Shown here: positions 6,921 to 8,658 of the stretch, one piece after another
Layout: every line of letters begins with the position of its first letter
How positions within the stretch are numbered: the stretch's first letter is position 1
Origin: Pseudorhodobacter sp.
GTDB taxonomy: Bacteria > Pseudomonadota > Alphaproteobacteria > Rhodobacterales > Rhodobacteraceae
NCBI GenBank assembly: GCA_024641255.1
Contig: JAHEDL010000182.1
Coordinates: forward strand, 1 to 8,658
Reading direction: 5' to 3'
Length of the DNA: 8,658 bases
Notes under the pieces: model-generated
The model's input: only the letters and a program-made list of their open reading frames with translations
The model's database searches: none
What the model was told of the DNA's origin: nothing
Made by a program: the position numbers and the translations under genes

Positions 6921-6938
6921 TGTCGCACAGTGCGACAC
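6920..6938. repeat. 19-base perfect palindrome at the tauR stop codon
   Basis: GTGTCGCACAGTGCGACAC is perfectly symmetric around A6929. Its first base is the last base of the tauR TAG stop. No T-run follows, so it is a poor intrinsic terminator; it looks more like a protein-binding site or a short hairpin that protects the tauR mRNA end. Its symmetry is inverted, unlike the direct repeats assigned to TauR, so a second regulator of xsc is possible. Confidence 0.6.
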
Positions 6939-7071
6939 CTGTATTTGTTATAAGAAATCAATATGTTGACTGGAGGCGATTTACCTTGAGTTAACTTTTG
7001 CGCCTGCGCTCGCCTTGTGACTAGATGGGCTTGCAGTGGCTTGGCAGGGGCCCGTGCACGGCGCAATTGCT

Positions 7072-7104
7072 CTGGACTTACCACGGTTTTGCGTCTGGCC
7101 CTAT
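7072..7104 (+). promoter_or_regulatory. Candidate TauR direct-repeat operator upstream of xsc
   Basis: CTGGACTTAC (7072-7081) and CTGGCCCTAT (7095-7104) form a direct repeat with a 23-base period, identical to that before tpa. In both places TTTGC follows the second repeat after exactly four bases (7109-7113 here, 3757-3761 at tpa). A weak -10-like TAGAAC lies at 7124-7129, which would give a start of transcription about 30 bases before the xsc ATG. The site suggests that xsc has its own TauR-dependent promoter. Confidence 0.65.
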
Positions 7105-7164
7105 GGGCTTTGCGGGCGCGGGGTAGAACAGCGCTAACAACTGATCTGCCTTAGGAGCGCCCCC

Positions 7165-8658
7165 ATGCGGATGACCACCGAAGAAGCTTTCGTCAAAACC
7201 CTGCAAATGCACGGCATCGAACATGCTTTTGGCATTATCGGGTCGGCGTTCATGCCGATTTCTGATTTGTTCCCGCGTGCGGGCATCCATTTCTGGGACT
7301 GCGCGCATGAAGGATCGGGCGGCATGATGGCCGACGGGTTTACCCGCGCTTCTGGCAAGATGAGCATGATGATCGCGCAGAACGGCCCCGGCATCACCAA
7401 CTTTGTCACCGCCGTCAAAACCGCCTATTGGAACCACACGCCGCTTTTGTTGGTGACGCCGCAGGCGGCCAACAAGACCATCGGTCAGGGTGGTTTTCAG
7501 GAAGTCGAACAGATGGCGCTGTTCAAGGATATGGTCTGCTATCAGGAAGAAGTGCGCGACCCGTCGCGCGTGGCTGAAGTGTTGAACCGCGTGATCATGA
7601 ACGCCAAGCGCCATTCGGCCCCGGCGCAGATCAACTTCCCGCGTGATTATTTCACCCAAGTCATCGACATTGATATGCCCGCGGTTGTGGAATTCGAGCG
7701 GCCTTCGGGCGGTGAAGCGGCACTGAGCGAAGCGGCGGCGCTGCTGTCTTCGGCAAAGTTTCCGGTGATCTTGAACGGTGCAGGCGTGGTGCTTGGCGGC
7801 GCAATTCCGGCGTCGATGGCGTTGGCAGAGCGGCTGGATGCGCCGGTGTGCGTGGGCTATCAGCACAATGACGCCTTCCCCGGCAGCCACCCGCTGTTTG
7901 CAGGGCCGTTGGGCTATAACGGGTCGAAGGCCGGGATGGAGTTGATTTCGCAGGCCGATGTGGTGCTGTGCCTTGGCACCCGTTTGAACCCGTTTTCGAC
8001 GCTGCCGGGCTATGGCCTGGATTACTGGCCGAAGCAGGCCAAGATCATTCAGGTGGATATCAACCCGGCGCGCATCGGTCTGACCAAGCGGGTTTCGGTT
8101 GGCATCGTGGGTGACGCCAAGAAAGTCGCCGAGGGTATTCTTTCGCGGTTGGGAGCGGCGGCGGGCGATGCGGGTCGCGCCGAGCGCAAGGCCAAGATCG
8201 CGCAGACCAAATCGGCTTGGGCACAGGCGCTGTCGTCGATGGATCACGAAGATGATGACGTGGGCACCACCTGGAACGCCCGCGCCCGCGCTGACAAGCC
8301 CGAATGGATGAGCCCGCGCATGGCATGGCGCGCGATTCAGTCGGCGCTGCCGAAAGAGGCGATCATTTCCAGCGATATCGGCAACAACTGCGCGATCGGC
8401 AACGCTTATCCGACGTTTGAGGCGGGCCGGAAATATCTGGCACCCGGTCTGTTTGGGCCGTGTGGCTATGGTTTGCCTGCGGTGGTGGGGGCCAAGATTG
8501 CCTGCCCGGATGTGCCGGTGGTGGGTTTTTCGGGCGACGGCGCGTTCGGTATCGCGGTGACCGAACTGACCGCGATTGGTCGGGGCGAATGGCCGGCGAT
8601 CACGCAAGTGGTGTTCCGCAACTATCAATGGGGCGCGGAAAAGCGCAACTCGACGCTG
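7165..8658 (+). CDS. xsc: Sulfoacetaldehyde acetyltransferase Xsc, partial at right edge
   Basis: This is the N-terminal 498 codons of a thiamine-diphosphate enzyme of the acetolactate-synthase fold; full Xsc is roughly 590-600 residues, so about 100 C-terminal residues lie outside. Xsc converts sulfoacetaldehyde and phosphate to acetyl phosphate and sulfite (EC 2.3.3.15), the desulfonation step after Tpa. Seen: the cofactor-activating glutamate Glu49 in CAHEGSGGMMADGFTRASGK, QNGPGITNFVTAV at 72-84, GQGGFQEVEQ at 107-116, a central domain around 185-345, and the cofactor/Mg motif GDGAFG at 457-462 running to FRNYQWGAEKRN at 484-495. That last block is characteristic of Xsc rather than acetolactate synthase. 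AGGAG at 7153-7157, 7 bases before the ATG, favours this start over the ATG two codons later. Codons are high-expression style. A phosphate acetyltransferase gene (pta) commonly follows xsc and may lie beyond the window. Confidence 0.96.
   Translation, partial: MRMTTEEAFVKTLQMHGIEHAFGIIGSAFMPISDLFPRAGIHFWDCAHEGSGGMMADGFTRASGKMSMMIAQNGPGITNFVTAVKTAYWNHTPLLLVTPQAANKTIGQGGFQEVEQMALFKDMVCYQEEVRDPSRVAEVLNRVIMNAKRHSAPAQINFPRDYFTQVIDIDMPAVVEFERPSGGEAALSEAAALLSSAKFPVILNGAGVVLGGAIPASMALAERLDAPVCVGYQHNDAFPGSHPLFAGPLGYNGSKAGMELISQADVVLCLGTRLNPFSTLPGYGLDYWPKQAKIIQVDINPARIGLTKRVSVGIVGDAKKVAEGILSRLGAAAGDAGRAERKAKIAQTKSAWAQALSSMDHEDDDVGTTWNARARADKPEWMSPRMAWRAIQSALPKEAIISSDIGNNCAIGNAYPTFEAGRKYLAPGLFGPCGYGLPAVVGAKIACPDVPVVGFSGDGAFGIAVTELTAIGRGEWPAITQVVFRNYQWGAEKRNSTL

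Noticed and set aside
6920..6938. Palindrome as rho-independent terminator of tauR
   Set aside because: The hairpin would be only about 7 base pairs and is followed by CTGTATTTG, not a T-run.
6963..6989. Eight-codon open frame before xsc as a possible leader peptide
   Set aside because: No ribosome site, no run of a meaningful amino acid, and no attenuator hairpins with a T-run nearby.
7052..7061. CCGTGCACGG palindrome upstream of the xsc TauR site
   Set aside because: Ten-base GC-rich palindromes are common by chance at this base composition, and no matching copy occurs before tpa.
7078..8628. Minus-strand open frame of 516 codons opposite xsc
   Set aside because: It is antisense to the well-supported xsc gene, rich in His, Arg and Gln as expected for a reversed frame, and has no domain signature.

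Overview
The window is GC-rich and dense with genes. It reads as part of an alphaproteobacterial chromosome, most likely Rhodobacterales (the Rhodobacter, Paracoccus and Roseobacter group). The main reason is the taurine-degradation block tpa - tauR - xsc, whose gene order matches the locus known from Rhodobacter capsulatus and relatives. The species cannot be named from the sequence alone.

Left part, minus strand (1-2735): a fused alpha-beta thiamine-diphosphate E1 component of a 2-oxo-acid dehydrogenase is followed, with a 4-base ATGA overlap, by the N-terminal 186 residues of a FabD-like acyltransferase that runs off the left edge. The acyltransferase keeps the nucleophilic serine. It has Asn in place of His in the usual GHSxG motif and, by my alignment, Met in place of the arginine that holds the malonyl carboxylate. 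This pair is the least understood part of the window.

Middle (2736-3702): a 94-base divergent intergenic region carries a 17-base perfect palindrome with LysR-type T-N11-A geometry. It is followed by a LysR-family regulator of the GcvA-like type on the plus strand, which probably controls itself and/or the divergent E1 operon.

Right part (3703-8658), all plus strand: taurine-pyruvate aminotransferase (tpa), the MocR-type regulator tauR, and sulfoacetaldehyde acetyltransferase (xsc, cut by the right edge after 498 codons). Tpa converts taurine and pyruvate to sulfoacetaldehyde and alanine. Xsc then uses phosphate to give acetyl phosphate and sulfite.

I find pairs of CTGGNC-type direct repeats in front of all three taurine genes: at 3720-3752 (tpa, 23-base period), 7072-7104 (xsc, 23-base period), and 5427-5458 (tauR, opposite orientation, 22-base period, overlapping the ribosome binding site). 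A strong terminator follows tpa. A 20-base perfect inverted repeat lies between tpa and tauR, and a 19-base palindrome starts at the last base of the tauR stop codon. Together these suggest three separately started, TauR-controlled transcription units rather than one simple operon. No RNA genes, CRISPR arrays, insertion sequences or phage genes were seen.
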